From: an uncultured Archangium sp.
GTDB lineage: Bacteria > Myxococcota > Myxococcia > Myxococcales > Myxococcaceae
Assembly (NCBI GenBank): GCA_937875615.1
Contig: CALNBU010000891.1
Span: 1-12,578, forward strand
Length of the DNA stretch: 12,578 nucleotides
Direction: 5' to 3'
Under the pieces are notes generated by a model, which saw only the letters and a list, made by a program, of their open reading frames with translations, had not been told where the DNA came from and ran no database searches. This document shows, in pieces, positions 1 to 7,038 of this stretch (its first letter is position 1; each line of letters starts with the position of its first letter). A program made the position numbers and the translations under genes.

Positions 1-573
1 GGGGTGGCCGGTGAGGGCCAGCCACTCCCGGCCCTCGCCGAAGGTGGCGCGGAAGCCGCGGTAGAGCGACTCGGCGGACATCGGCAGGTGCGCCAGCCGC
101 TCCTCGATGGGGCCCGGGCGCCAGACGTTGACGTAGGCCGTCGACACGTCGACCATGCCCGAGAGCCTCGGGCAGGTGCGGGCGAACTCCAGCACCTCCA
201 GCGCGCTGGCGATGTTGGCGGAGGCCGCCTCGGCCACCGGCAGGTCGAACTCCACGCTCGCCGCGCAGTGGATGACGTGGGTCACCGTCGAGCGCAGGCG
301 CTCGGCGCTGGCTGACTCCAACCCGCAGTCGGGTCGCTGCAGCTCTCCGCTGACCACCTCCACGCGCTCCGACCAGCCGGCCGGCAGCTGCGCGAAGCAG
401 GCGGCGCGGGCGGTCTGCGCGAAGCGCGCTTCGGCCGTCTGCAGACGACCCTGGCGGTCGCGCGACGGACGCACCAGCACCGAGACGCGCTCCACGCCCC
501 GGCGCAGCAACGTCTCCAGCACCACCTTGCCCACGAAGCCGGTCACGCCGGTGAGGAAGACGTGGCGGGCCAT
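1..573 (-). CDS. Fatty acyl-CoA reductase-like protein, N-terminal part (runs off left edge)
   Basis: 191 codons are open from an ATG at 573 to the window edge, so the C-terminus is missing. The N-terminus is an extended-SDR Rossmann fold: T8-G-V-T-G-F-V-G-K16 binds the dinucleotide, HCAAS lies at 102-106 and STAYVN at 144-149, the pattern of the NAD_binding_4 (male-sterility type) fatty acyl-CoA reductases. The downstream YxxxK residues would lie outside the window. Members reduce acyl-CoA to aldehyde or fatty alcohol with NAD(P)H. The ATG overlaps the stop of the upstream alkylglycerone-phosphate synthase gene by one base (TGATG), which implies translational coupling. Since that synthase consumes fatty alcohol, the pairing supports an alcohol-supplying role. 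The function is inferred from motifs and context; another SDR activity such as a thioester reductase or epimerase cannot be excluded without the C-terminus. Confidence 0.75.
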   Translation of the reverse strand, partial: MARHVFLTGVTGFVGKVVLETLLRRGVERVSVLVRPSRDRQGRLQTAEARFAQTARAACFAQLPAGWSERVEVVSGELQRPDCGLESASAERLRSTVTHVIHCAASVEFDLPVAEAASANIASALEVLEFARTCPRLSGMVDVSTAYVNVWRPGPIEERLAHLPMSAESLYRGFRATFGEGREWLALTGHP

Positions 574-2483
574 CAGCGCGCCACCTCGTGCTGGCTCAAC
601 GCCACCGGCCCGTTGACCCCGCTGTTCGACGCGGCGAAGACGTTGTCGGGGTCGATGGCCGCCTTCACCTGCCGGTTCAACCGAAGCGCGCCCTCTGAGT
701 ACACCTCGGGCAGGAAGTCGCGGCGGATCTTCCCCACCCCGTGGTGATGCGAGAGCGAGCCGCCAGCGGCGAGGATCTCCTCCCGCGCCGCGTGCTCCAG
801 CGCGGCGTAGGCCGCCACCGGGTCCGCCACGCCCTTGGCGTAGAAGCCCAGGTAGAAATAGATGACCACGCCCGTCTGGTAGACCTGCGTGAGGCGGCCG
901 GTGAAGAACGGCTTCCCCGGCAACCCGAGCGCGGCGTGCGCCTGCTCCACGCGGCGCTGAACGCGCTCGTAGAGCTCCATGGCGCGGCTCCACGGCACGC
1001 TGGTCTCGAAGCTCTCGGCGATGGCCCAGTGGGTAAACGTGAGATCGCGGATGTACGCGATGCCGAAGGTGAGCTGGTAGCCGCGCTCGCCGTTGGCGCC
1101 GCCGGCCTTCATCCCGCCCAGCGACGCGGCGATTCGGTAGAGCGTCTTCTCCTGGAACGCGACCTCCTCCGCGGAGCCCTCGAAGACGATGGTGGCCACC
1201 GCGAGCTTGAAGGGGTCGAAGCCCTTGAGCTTCGTCACCACGGTCTTCTCGATCTCGCTCTTGAGCTTCGCGCCCATCCCGTGCTTCGCGGGCTTCAGCG
1301 CCTGGCCGAAGTGGAACTGGGTGTTGTCCATCACCCGCACGCTGGCCGGCACCGCGCCCGAGCGCTGCAGCTCGTAGAGGAACGTGAGGCCGGTGGAGAG
1401 ATCCGGGAACAGGACCGAGCCGTAGCGCTGCACCTCCGGCAGCGGGAAGAGCTTCACCACCGCGGTGGTGATGATGCCGAAGTTGCCCTCGCTGCCGAAC
1501 ATGTACTGCCGGGGGTTGACCCCGACGCTCTCGCGAGGCGCCTGCTGCGGCCGCTCCACCACGCCCTGGGTGGTGACCACCTGCATGTCCAGCACCAGCT
1601 CCTCGATGTTGCCGTAGCGGTTCTTCTTCATCCCGCTGGCGTTGGTGGCGATCCACCCGCCCAGCGTGGAGAACTCCAGGCTGTCGGGCTCGTGGCCCAT
1701 GGTGAGCCGGTACTTCGCCAGCTCCGCCATCAGGTGGCGACCGGTCGCGCCGGCCTCGACGCAGGCCATGCGGTTGGTGGGGTCTATCCACACGATGCGG
1801 TTCATCTGCCGCATGTCGACGGCGATGATGAAGCGCTGCTCGCCGACCGGGATGCGCAGCGCCTCGGTGACGTTGGTCCCGCCGCCGAAGGGGATGACCC
1901 CCGCCCCGTGCGCCCGGGCGGCCTCCACCAGCTTCACCACCTCCTCGTGGCTCCGCGGGAAGACCACCAGGTCCGGCACCCGCTCCAGATGCCCGTAGCG
2001 GATGGCCCAGATCTCCGCCCCGGTGTGCCCGTGCCCACGGCGCAGGCGCTCCTTCGGCGCGTCGGTGAGCTGGTCGTCCTTCAGGAACCCACGCAGCGCC
2101 GCCAGCAGGGCCGCGTTGGTCTTCGCCGCGGGAATCTCCGGCGGGTAGTGCGGCTCGTTGCGATTGTCGTAGCCCAGCGGCGCCGCCAGCTTGTTGGCGA
2201 ACCACGGCATCAGCTCCGGGAGCGCGACGTTGCTGATGTTGTAGCGCTCGCCGGTGAGCACCGTGCTGCCGTCGGGTTGCACCACGAAGCGCGTGTCGGC
2301 GAAGCCCCAACCCTCGAGCGATTCCGCCTCGGCGGGCGGCGGCGACACCGGCGGCACGAAGCGCGTGTCACCGGCGTCGATATGCGCGGGCGCTCCACCC
2401 AGGCGCTGGCGCACCTCGCGCCCCACCACCGACCCCAGACGGCTCAACAGGCTCTCGTCGCTCATGCCGTCGCCCGCTACCAC
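573..2483 (-). CDS. agpS: Alkylglycerone-phosphate synthase (FAD-dependent, ether lipid biosynthesis)
   Basis: This 636-residue flavoprotein matches alkyldihydroxyacetonephosphate synthases, which replace the acyl chain of acyl-DHAP with a fatty alcohol and form the ether bond. FAD-binding PCMH features are clear: PFGGGTNV at 198-205, EAGATG at 243-248, and the family signature PDSLEFSTLGGWIATNASG at 266-284. The C-terminal part has FTGRLTQVYQTG at 527-538 and the family's catalytic histidine triplet HHHGVGK at 579-585. The length is close to the mature eukaryotic enzyme without its peroxisomal leader. The GTG at 2483 has a GAGG five bases upstream; an ATG six codons later (2465) is the alternative start. 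The protein is encoded first in an operon with the reductase-like gene and divergent from a TetR gene across two operators. AgpS-dependent ether lipid synthesis is established in Myxococcus xanthus; that the role is the same here is inferred. Confidence 0.92.
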   Translation of the reverse strand: MVAGDGMSDESLLSRLGSVVGREVRQRLGGAPAHIDAGDTRFVPPVSPPPAEAESLEGWGFADTRFVVQPDGSTVLTGERYNISNVALPELMPWFANKLAAPLGYDNRNEPHYPPEIPAAKTNAALLAALRGFLKDDQLTDAPKERLRRGHGHTGAEIWAIRYGHLERVPDLVVFPRSHEEVVKLVEAARAHGAGVIPFGGGTNVTEALRIPVGEQRFIIAVDMRQMNRIVWIDPTNRMACVEAGATGRHLMAELAKYRLTMGHEPDSLEFSTLGGWIATNASGMKKNRYGNIEELVLDMQVVTTQGVVERPQQAPRESVGVNPRQYMFGSEGNFGIITTAVVKLFPLPEVQRYGSVLFPDLSTGLTFLYELQRSGAVPASVRVMDNTQFHFGQALKPAKHGMGAKLKSEIEKTVVTKLKGFDPFKLAVATIVFEGSAEEVAFQEKTLYRIAASLGGMKAGGANGERGYQLTFGIAYIRDLTFTHWAIAESFETSVPWSRAMELYERVQRRVEQAHAALGLPGKPFFTGRLTQVYQTGVVIYFYLGFYAKGVADPVAAYAALEHAAREEILAAGGSLSHHHGVGKIRRDFLPEVYSEGALRLNRQVKAAIDPDNVFAASNSGVNGPVALSQHEVAR

Positions 2484-2544
2484 CCGCGCCTCGCTGGCCT
2501 CAACGCGCGTCTCCTACGCGCCGATGCGCAGCCCGCTTCGCAAA

Positions 2545-2597
2545 TACGAGACAATGAGGCTCGAAATAGCCGGCATACCGAGACTCATTGTCTCGTA
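2545..2597. promoter_or_regulatory. Paired inverted operators between agpS and tetR
   Basis: A perfect 14-nt inverted repeat has arms 2545-2558 and 2584-2597. Inside it are two copies of a 17-bp element, CGAGACAATGAG(G/T)CTCG, in opposite orientation. The right copy (2579-2595) is a perfect palindrome with 6-nt arms CGAGAC/GTCTCG around a 5-nt centre. The left copy (2547-2563) has one mismatch in the arm. The centres are 32 bp apart, about three helical turns, so two dimers would lie on the same face of the DNA. The right copy ends 12 bases before the tetR ATG and the left lies about 64 bases or more from the agpS start. The arrangement is typical of a repressor controlling itself and its divergent neighbour; that the adjacent TetR binds here is inferred. 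I could not define the -35 and -10 boxes with confidence. Confidence 0.75.
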
Positions 2598-2607
2598 GAA
2601 TCCAGTC

Positions 2608-3132
2608 ATGACTTCTGGCCGGCCGAGAGACGAGGGCGTGCGCCGCAACATCCTCACCGCCACGCAGGCGCTGGTGCTGGAGAAGGGCTACGCGGCGGTC
2701 ACCACCACGGAGATCGCCGCGCGCGCGGGGGCGGGCAAGCAGACCATCTACCGGTGGTGGCCCGGCAAGGGGGCGCTGGTGCTCGACGCCTTCTCGTCGT
2801 GGGTGGAGCAGGCGCCGCGCACCGCCCGGCGGAGGCCCTCGCTGTCTTCGACGCTGGTGGAGTTCTGTCGCGCGGCCACCCACGCCGCGCCGGTGCTGCG
2901 CGCGCTGATGGCCGAGGCGCAGTTCGACCCGGCGCTGCACGCCCGGCTCCTCGCGCAGCTGGTGCGCCCGCGCGGCGACGAGCTGCGCGCGTGCCTCACC
3001 GACCGCCGCGCCGCCGACCGGGAGCTGGTGGTGAACGTGCTCTCGGGCCTGGTGTGGCAACGCCTGATGCTCAACGAGCCGCTCGATGGCCGCTTCGTGC
3101 GCTTCGCGCTCCGCGTCGTCGGCCGCATCTGA
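2608..3132 (+). CDS. TetR/AcrR-family transcriptional repressor
   Basis: 174 residues begin with a classic TetR N-terminal DNA-binding domain: GRPRDEGVRRNIL at the start, then a helix-turn-helix at about 30-52 containing TTTEIAARAGAGKQTIYRWW, where the KQTIYRWW recognition helix is diagnostic. The C-terminal two thirds should form the ligand and dimer domain. It is somewhat shorter than usual (about 190-220). The ATG at 2608 is the first in frame and aligns with family starts, but no good Shine-Dalgarno lies upstream because a 17-bp operator ends 12 bases before it. The gene is divergent from the agpS operon, so autoregulation plus control of ether-lipid genes is the simplest model. The inducer is unknown; an acyl-CoA or lipid ligand would be sensible but nothing in the sequence shows it. 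Confidence 0.92.
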   Translation: MTSGRPRDEGVRRNILTATQALVLEKGYAAVTTTEIAARAGAGKQTIYRWWPGKGALVLDAFSSWVEQAPRTARRRPSLSSTLVEFCRAATHAAPVLRALMAEAQFDPALHARLLAQLVRPRGDELRACLTDRRAADRELVVNVLSGLVWQRLMLNEPLDGRFVRFALRVVGRI

Positions 3133-3196
3133 CTTCCGCTGGCGACGGGCGACGACTCCATGGTAGCTGCGCGGCGCCACGCAGACGCTCCGATGG

Positions 3197-3219
3197 CGGC
3201 CCGACCTGACGTCGGGCCG
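3197..3219 (+). terminator. GC-rich hairpin after tetR, weak terminator candidate
   Basis: A 9-bp perfect stem (CGGCCCGAC / GTCGGGCCG) with a 5-nt loop lies 65 bases after the tetR stop and about 73 before the next gene. There is no T-tract after the stem, so it does not meet the usual rho-independent pattern. It could aid termination or be a chance hairpin in GC-rich DNA. Confidence 0.3.
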
Positions 3220-3279
3220 TAGGGCGCCCTCGGGTGGCGTGCGCGACCGATGCTGCCCGGGCCCTGTCCATCGGTCCGC

Positions 3280-3285
3280 AAGGAG
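3280..3285 (+). promoter_or_regulatory. Ribosome binding site fixing the start of the deoxyhypusine synthase-like gene
   Basis: AAGGAG lies seven bases before the ATG at 3293. It decides in favour of that start over the upstream in-frame start at 3239, whose extra 18 residues have no family similarity. Confidence 0.8.
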
Positions 3286-3292
3286 TCTCTCC

Positions 3293-4315
3293 ATGTCAGC
3301 GCCGCAGCTCCCCGTCCTCGACTTCGTCCTCTCGAACTACAAGAACTTCAACGCCCGGGTGACGCGCGACGCGCTGCTCTCGTACTGGCAGCACGTCTCG
3401 AGCGGCGGTCGCATGTTCTGGACCCTCGCCGGCGCCATGTCCTCGGCCCAGCTGGGCATCACCCTCGCGCCGGCCATCCGCGCCGGGCTCATCCACGGCC
3501 TCTCGGTGACGGGCGCCAACCTCGAGGAGTCGCTCTTCCGCCTGGTGGCCCACCGCGCCTACCGCGACTTCCCCGACTACCGCTACCTCAGCAAGGGCGA
3601 CGACACGCAGATCCTCGAGCAGCGCATGCGCCGCGTCACCGACACCACCATTCCGGAGGACGAGGCCTTCCGGGTGGTGGAGAAGGTGATCGTCCCCATG
3701 TGGAAGAACGCCAGCGCGAGGGGCGAGCGACGCTTCTGGCACGAGTACTTCTACGAGCTCATCCTCGCGCTCGACCCCTCGGTCTACGAGGGCGACGCGG
3801 AGGCCTGCTGGTTGCTGGAGGCGGCCCGCCGAAGGCTCCCGCTGGTGGTGCCGGGGCACGAGGACTCCACCTTCGGGAACATCTTCGCTTCCTACGTGAA
3901 GAGCGGAGAGTGCGACCCGGGCATCGTCAAGTCGGGCATCGAGTACATGGCCGACTTCTACGACGTGTACGAGCGGCTCTCCGAGGGCGCCGGGCTGGGC
4001 TTCTTCCAGATCGGCGGCGGCATCGCCGGCGACTTCCCCATCTGCGTGGTGCCGTCGCTCAAGTACGACCTCCAGAAGCCGGCGAAGCCGTGGGCGTACT
4101 TCTGCCAGGTGAGCGACTCCACCACCTCCTACGGCTCGTACTCCGGCGCCACGCCCAACGAGAAGATCACCTGGGACAAGCTCACCGAGACCACGCCCAT
4201 GTTCGTCATCGAGTCCGACGCCACCATCGTCGCGCCGCTGGTGCTGCGTGCGCTGCTGGAATGTCAGGCCGCGCCGCAGGCCGCCGCGGCGCTCATCGCC
4301 AGACCTCAGCGCTGA
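3293..4315 (+). CDS. Deoxyhypusine synthase-family protein (probable polyamine aminobutyl transferase)
   Basis: 340 residues match the deoxyhypusine synthase fold over the full length. Visible signatures are GGRMFWTLAGAMSSAQLG at 38-55, SVTGANLEES at 71-80, GHEDSTFGN at 188-196, FQIGGGIAGDFP at 238-249 and ITWDKL at 292-297. Lys296 aligns with the catalytic lysine of the eukaryotic enzyme (Lys329 in human), which carries the aminobutyl imine intermediate, so the protein looks active. Eukaryotes and archaea use the enzyme, with NAD and spermidine, to modify eIF5A. Bacteria have EF-P rather than eIF5A, and their homologues are generally assigned to polyamine synthesis such as homospermidine formation; the acceptor here is an inference. 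The gene stands alone on its strand with a strong ribosome binding site and ends convergently, overlapping the next gene by 10 bases. Confidence 0.88.
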   Translation: MSAPQLPVLDFVLSNYKNFNARVTRDALLSYWQHVSSGGRMFWTLAGAMSSAQLGITLAPAIRAGLIHGLSVTGANLEESLFRLVAHRAYRDFPDYRYLSKGDDTQILEQRMRRVTDTTIPEDEAFRVVEKVIVPMWKNASARGERRFWHEYFYELILALDPSVYEGDAEACWLLEAARRRLPLVVPGHEDSTFGNIFASYVKSGECDPGIVKSGIEYMADFYDVYERLSEGAGLGFFQIGGGIAGDFPICVVPSLKYDLQKPAKPWAYFCQVSDSTTSYGSYSGATPNEKITWDKLTETTPMFVIESDATIVAPLVLRALLECQAAPQAAAALIARPQR

Positions 4316-5172
4316 AGCCGACGACCGACCGAGCACTCGGGGCGGAGCGGGCAGGCCCGACAGTTGGCCTGCACCGGCCGCGCCGGGCACGCCCCGCTCA
4401 TGCCGTAGTGGCAGAGCGCGAAGTCGTAGCGCACGGGATCCGCCGGGTCGAGGCGGCGCAGCGAGGCCGTCACCTCCTCCGCCGTCTTCCAGCCGATGGT
4501 GCTGCGCCTGGTCAGCCCCAGCCAGCGGGCGATGCGCATCACGTGGGTGTCGAGCGGGATCATCAGCTGCGCCGGCGACAGCGCCCGCCAGATGCCGAAG
4601 TCGATGTCATCGGGGCCGCGCACCATCCATCGGAGGTAGAGGTTGAGGCGCTTCGCCGCGCCGGCCTCGGCGAAGGGCAGCAGGTGGTGCAGCCCGCGCA
4701 CCGGCCCCAGCTGACGGATGATCTCCCGCTCCGGCGCGGCCGCCCGGAGGCCGTGCGCGAAGTTGGCCAGGGTGCGCTGCCAGCCGCCGCCCTGCCCCGC
4801 GAGGAAGGCGCGCTCCAGCGAGCCGTGGAGCGACAGCTGCCGGCCCATGCCCAGCAACAGCACCGCCACGTCGGACGGGAGGTTGAAGCGGTACACGAAG
4901 CCCTGCAGCAGCGCGCGCGCGTCAGCCACCGTCAGCGCAGCCAGGGCCTTCGCCGGCGATGGACCGAGGCCGGAGAGGATTCCGGCAACCTTCGGCTTGA
5001 ACAGGTTGGCGCGCCCATAGGCCAGCGACGCGGCGAGCAGCGCCACCACCTCCACGTCGCGGGGATCCCGGTAGCGGTGGGGGAACTCCACCGGGTCCGC
5101 CGCGATGCGCTCGCTCCACGGCCGGGCCTCGACGAAGTCGTCGAGCAACGCTCTGAGCCGCGCGGGGTTCAC
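4306..5172 (-). CDS. TIGR02757 (DUF2400) family protein, HhH-GPD-like with C-terminal cysteine cluster
   Basis: 288 residues match the uncharacterised TIGR02757 family. The N-terminus (33-65, with DPRDVEVVALLAASLAYGR) is the family signature. The C-terminal half resembles the endonuclease III fold: MIPLDTHVMRIARWLGL at 204-220, with Asp208 at the position of the catalytic aspartate of HhH-GPD glycosylases, followed by cysteines at 262, 271, 274 and 280 (C-x8-C-x2-C-x5-C), close to the iron-sulfur loop of endonuclease III, plus Cys254. A DNA-related role is plausible but not shown. The start is a GTG that overlaps the stop of the upstream Rieske gene by four bases (GTGA), so the two are translationally coupled. 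The 3' end overlaps the convergent neighbour by 10 bases. Confidence 0.88.
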   Translation of the reverse strand: MNPARLRALLDDFVEARPWSERIAADPVEFPHRYRDPRDVEVVALLAASLAYGRANLFKPKVAGILSGLGPSPAKALAALTVADARALLQGFVYRFNLPSDVAVLLLGMGRQLSLHGSLERAFLAGQGGGWQRTLANFAHGLRAAAPEREIIRQLGPVRGLHHLLPFAEAGAAKRLNLYLRWMVRGPDDIDFGIWRALSPAQLMIPLDTHVMRIARWLGLTRRSTIGWKTAEEVTASLRRLDPADPVRYDFALCHYGMSGACPARPVQANCRACPLRPECSVGRRLQR

Positions 5173-5495
5173 TCCCCGGGGAAGTCGAGCAGCACCAGCT
5201 CACCGTCGCGCAGCTCGGCGGTGAAGGCCGGCTGGTCGTCGGCGATGCCGGGCGAGGTCATGTTCTTGCCGGTGTCGAGGTCGAAGCCGATCTCATGGCA
5301 CGGACAGACCACCATGTTCTCCTCGAGGTGCCCGCCCGACAGCAGGCAGCCGGCGTGGTTGCACCAGTCGTCGATGGCCTTGAGCCGCCCGCCCACGCAC
5401 GCCACCAGCACGTTCCGTCGGCCCACGGGGAAGCCGCGCATCTCGCCCTCGCCCAGCGTCACCGGCCCGAGGCTCACCTTCTTTGCTTCAGTCAC
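5169..5495 (-). CDS. Small Rieske [2Fe-2S] ferredoxin-like protein
   Basis: 108 residues form one Rieske domain. The cluster ligands are C45-N-H47 and C64-P-C-H67, the C-x-H ... C-x2-H pattern with 16 residues between, and GFDLDTGK follows at 70-77 as in dioxygenase ferredoxins and NirD-type proteins. There is no signal peptide or membrane segment, so it should be a soluble cytoplasmic electron carrier. The start is GTG at 5495; no better in-frame start exists, and the ribosome binding site is weak. It is first in a two-gene unit with the TIGR02757 protein, with which it shares a GTGA overlap. The electron partner is unknown: no oxygenase or reductase is nearby, and the coupled gene encodes a putative iron-sulfur protein instead. 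Confidence 0.9.
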   Translation of the reverse strand: MTEAKKVSLGPVTLGEGEMRGFPVGRRNVLVACVGGRLKAIDDWCNHAGCLLSGGHLEENMVVCPCHEIGFDLDTGKNMTSPGIADDQPAFTAELRDGELVLLDFPGE

Positions 5496-5554
5496 CCCAC
5501 GCTGCCTACCGCACTTTCGCGCTGCCCGCCCGGCCTCGCCCCGCGCCCTGCTAT

Positions 5555-5559
5555 GAGGG
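5555..5559 (+). promoter_or_regulatory. Ribosome binding site for polX
   Basis: GAGGG four bases before the ATG at 5564. It favours this start over an in-frame start at 5483, whose extension would overlap the divergent Rieske gene and has no family similarity. Confidence 0.6.
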
Positions 5560-5563
5560 CGGG

Positions 5564-7030
5564 ATGACGGCTGTCGACAAGACCACCCTCGTCAGGGCCC
5601 TGCAGGAGCTCGGGCTGTACCTCCAGCTCTCCGGCGAGAACGCGTTCAAGACCCGCGCCTACGAGCTGGCCGCGGAGCGCATCGCCGGCACCACCGAAGA
5701 TCTCGCCGCGCTGGCCGCGGCCGGGCGGCTGACCGAGCTGCCGGGCATCGGCGCGGGCATCGCCACCCGACTGACCGAGCTGTTGCAGACCGGCCGCATG
5801 GGCGCCCTCGAGGAGCTCCGCGCGCGCTGGCCGCCGAAGATCCTCGAGCTGCTCCAGGTGCAGGACCTGGGGCCGAAGAAGGTGGCGGCGCTGCACGCGG
5901 CGCTGCAGATCGGCTCGCTCGACGAGCTCGAGGCCGCCTGCCGCCGCGGCGAGGTGCGCGCGCTCAAGGGCTTCGGCCAGAAGACCGAGGAGAAGCTGCT
6001 GGCCTCGGTGGAGCTCGCCCGGCGCTCCATGGCCGCCGGCGGACGCCGACGCCTCGCCGACGTGCACCACGACGCCCTCGCGTTGCTCGACTTCGTGAAG
6101 GCCGCGCCGGGCGTGGTGCGCGCCAGCCTCGGCGGCTCGGTCCGCAGGCAGCGCGAGACGGTGGCCGACGTCGACCTCCTCGCCAGCGCCGCCGACGCCG
6201 CGCCGGTGTTCGCCCACTTCCTCACCCACCCCAGCATCGGCGAGGTGCTCGGCTCCGGCGACTCCAAGACGTCGGTCCGGCTCCGCGAGAGCGATCTCCA
6301 GGTCGACCTCCGGGTGCTGCCCGACGAAGACTTCGCCTCGGCGCTGCACCACTTCACCGGGAGCAAGGCGCACCACATCCGCCTGCGCTCGCTGGCCCTC
6401 GAGAAGGGCCTCACCATCTCCGAGTGGGGCGTCTTCCGCATGGGCGACGGCGAGGCCCCGAAGGGCGGCGCGCGCCACGCGGGCGCCGAGGAGAAGCTGG
6501 CGGTCCGCGAAGAGGCCGACCTCTACGCGCTGCTGGGGCTGCAGTACGTCCCTCCGGAACTGCGCGAAGACACCGGCGAGTTCGAGGCGGCGCTGGCGCA
6601 CGCCTTGCCGACGGATCTCGTCACCCGCGCCGACATCCTGGGCAACGTCCACGCCCACTCCACCTGGAGCGACGGCCGCGACTCGCTCGAAGACATGGTG
6701 CGCGCCGCGCAGGCGCTGGGCTTCCGTTACTTCACCGTCACCGAGCACTCCCAGACCAGCAACTACGCCGGCGGGTTGACCGTCGACCGGCTCAAGGCCC
6801 AGTGGGACGAGATCGCCCGCGTGCAGGAGCGCTTTCCCGACGTCACCCTGCTCCGCGGCGTCGAGAGCGACATCCTGGAAGACGGCCGCCTCGACTACCC
6901 GGACCACGTGCTGGAGCAGCTCGACGTCGTCATCTGCTCCATCCACCAGCGCTACTCGCAGGACGAAGACGCGATGACCCGCCGCGTGCTCAACGCCTTC
7001 GACAACCCAGATCGGAAGAGCGTCGTGTAG
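5564..7030 (+). CDS. polX: DNA polymerase/3'-5' exonuclease PolX, main part (false stop from adapter)
   Basis: This is the first 488 codons of a family X DNA polymerase with a C-terminal PHP nuclease domain, a base-excision-type repair enzyme. An N-terminal 8-kDa-like region (1-80) carries the helix-hairpin-helix LPGIGAGIATRL at 59-70; a second HhH-like KGFGQKTEEKLL is at 135-146. The polymerase palm has GSVRRQRETVADVDLL at 191-206 with catalytic aspartates 202 and 204 and the third at 248 (LQVDLRV). The PHP domain starts at NVHAHSTWSDG (361-371), followed by TEHSQ at 393-397, GVESDIL at 432-438 and SIHQRY at 459-464. The frame then enters a 30-nt sequencing adapter and hits TAG at 7028. The last residues after DNP (DRKSVV) are adapter-derived and not protein. 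The real gene continues in the same frame to 7363. Confidence 0.93.
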   Translation: MTAVDKTTLVRALQELGLYLQLSGENAFKTRAYELAAERIAGTTEDLAALAAAGRLTELPGIGAGIATRLTELLQTGRMGALEELRARWPPKILELLQVQDLGPKKVAALHAALQIGSLDELEAACRRGEVRALKGFGQKTEEKLLASVELARRSMAAGGRRRLADVHHDALALLDFVKAAPGVVRASLGGSVRRQRETVADVDLLASAADAAPVFAHFLTHPSIGEVLGSGDSKTSVRLRESDLQVDLRVLPDEDFASALHHFTGSKAHHIRLRSLALEKGLTISEWGVFRMGDGEAPKGGARHAGAEEKLAVREEADLYALLGLQYVPPELREDTGEFEAALAHALPTDLVTRADILGNVHAHSTWSDGRDSLEDMVRAAQALGFRYFTVTEHSQTSNYAGGLTVDRLKAQWDEIARVQERFPDVTLLRGVESDILEDGRLDYPDHVLEQLDVVICSIHQRYSQDEDAMTRRVLNAFDNPDRKSVV

Positions 7031-7038
7031 GGAAAGAG
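7009..7038. other. Embedded Illumina TruSeq adapter (assembly artefact)
   Basis: These 30 bases, beginning AGATCGGAAGAGCGTCGTGT, equal the reverse complement of the 3' end of the Illumina TruSeq universal adapter as I know it; the match ends at 7038. In other frames it yields the familiar contaminant peptides RSEERRVGKE (plus strand) and SLHDALPI or PYTTLFRS (minus strand). It sits inside the conserved PHP domain of polX, with correct gene sequence on both sides, so it marks an untrimmed read at an assembly join and not biology. Confidence 0.97.

Noticed and set aside
741..3209. An 822-codon plus-strand open frame opposite agpS and through tetR
   Set aside because: It is rich in Arg, His, Leu and Ala without any family motif and lies antisense to a clear flavoprotein; it is a product of GC-rich third codon positions.
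3197..3219. The hairpin after tetR as a TetR operator
   Set aside because: Its arms share no sequence with the CGAGAC palindromes upstream of tetR, and it lies after the gene.
3250..5556. A 768-codon plus-strand open frame across three genes
   Set aside because: It runs out of frame through the deoxyhypusine synthase-like gene and antisense to two others, with low-complexity Arg/His/Ala composition and no motif.
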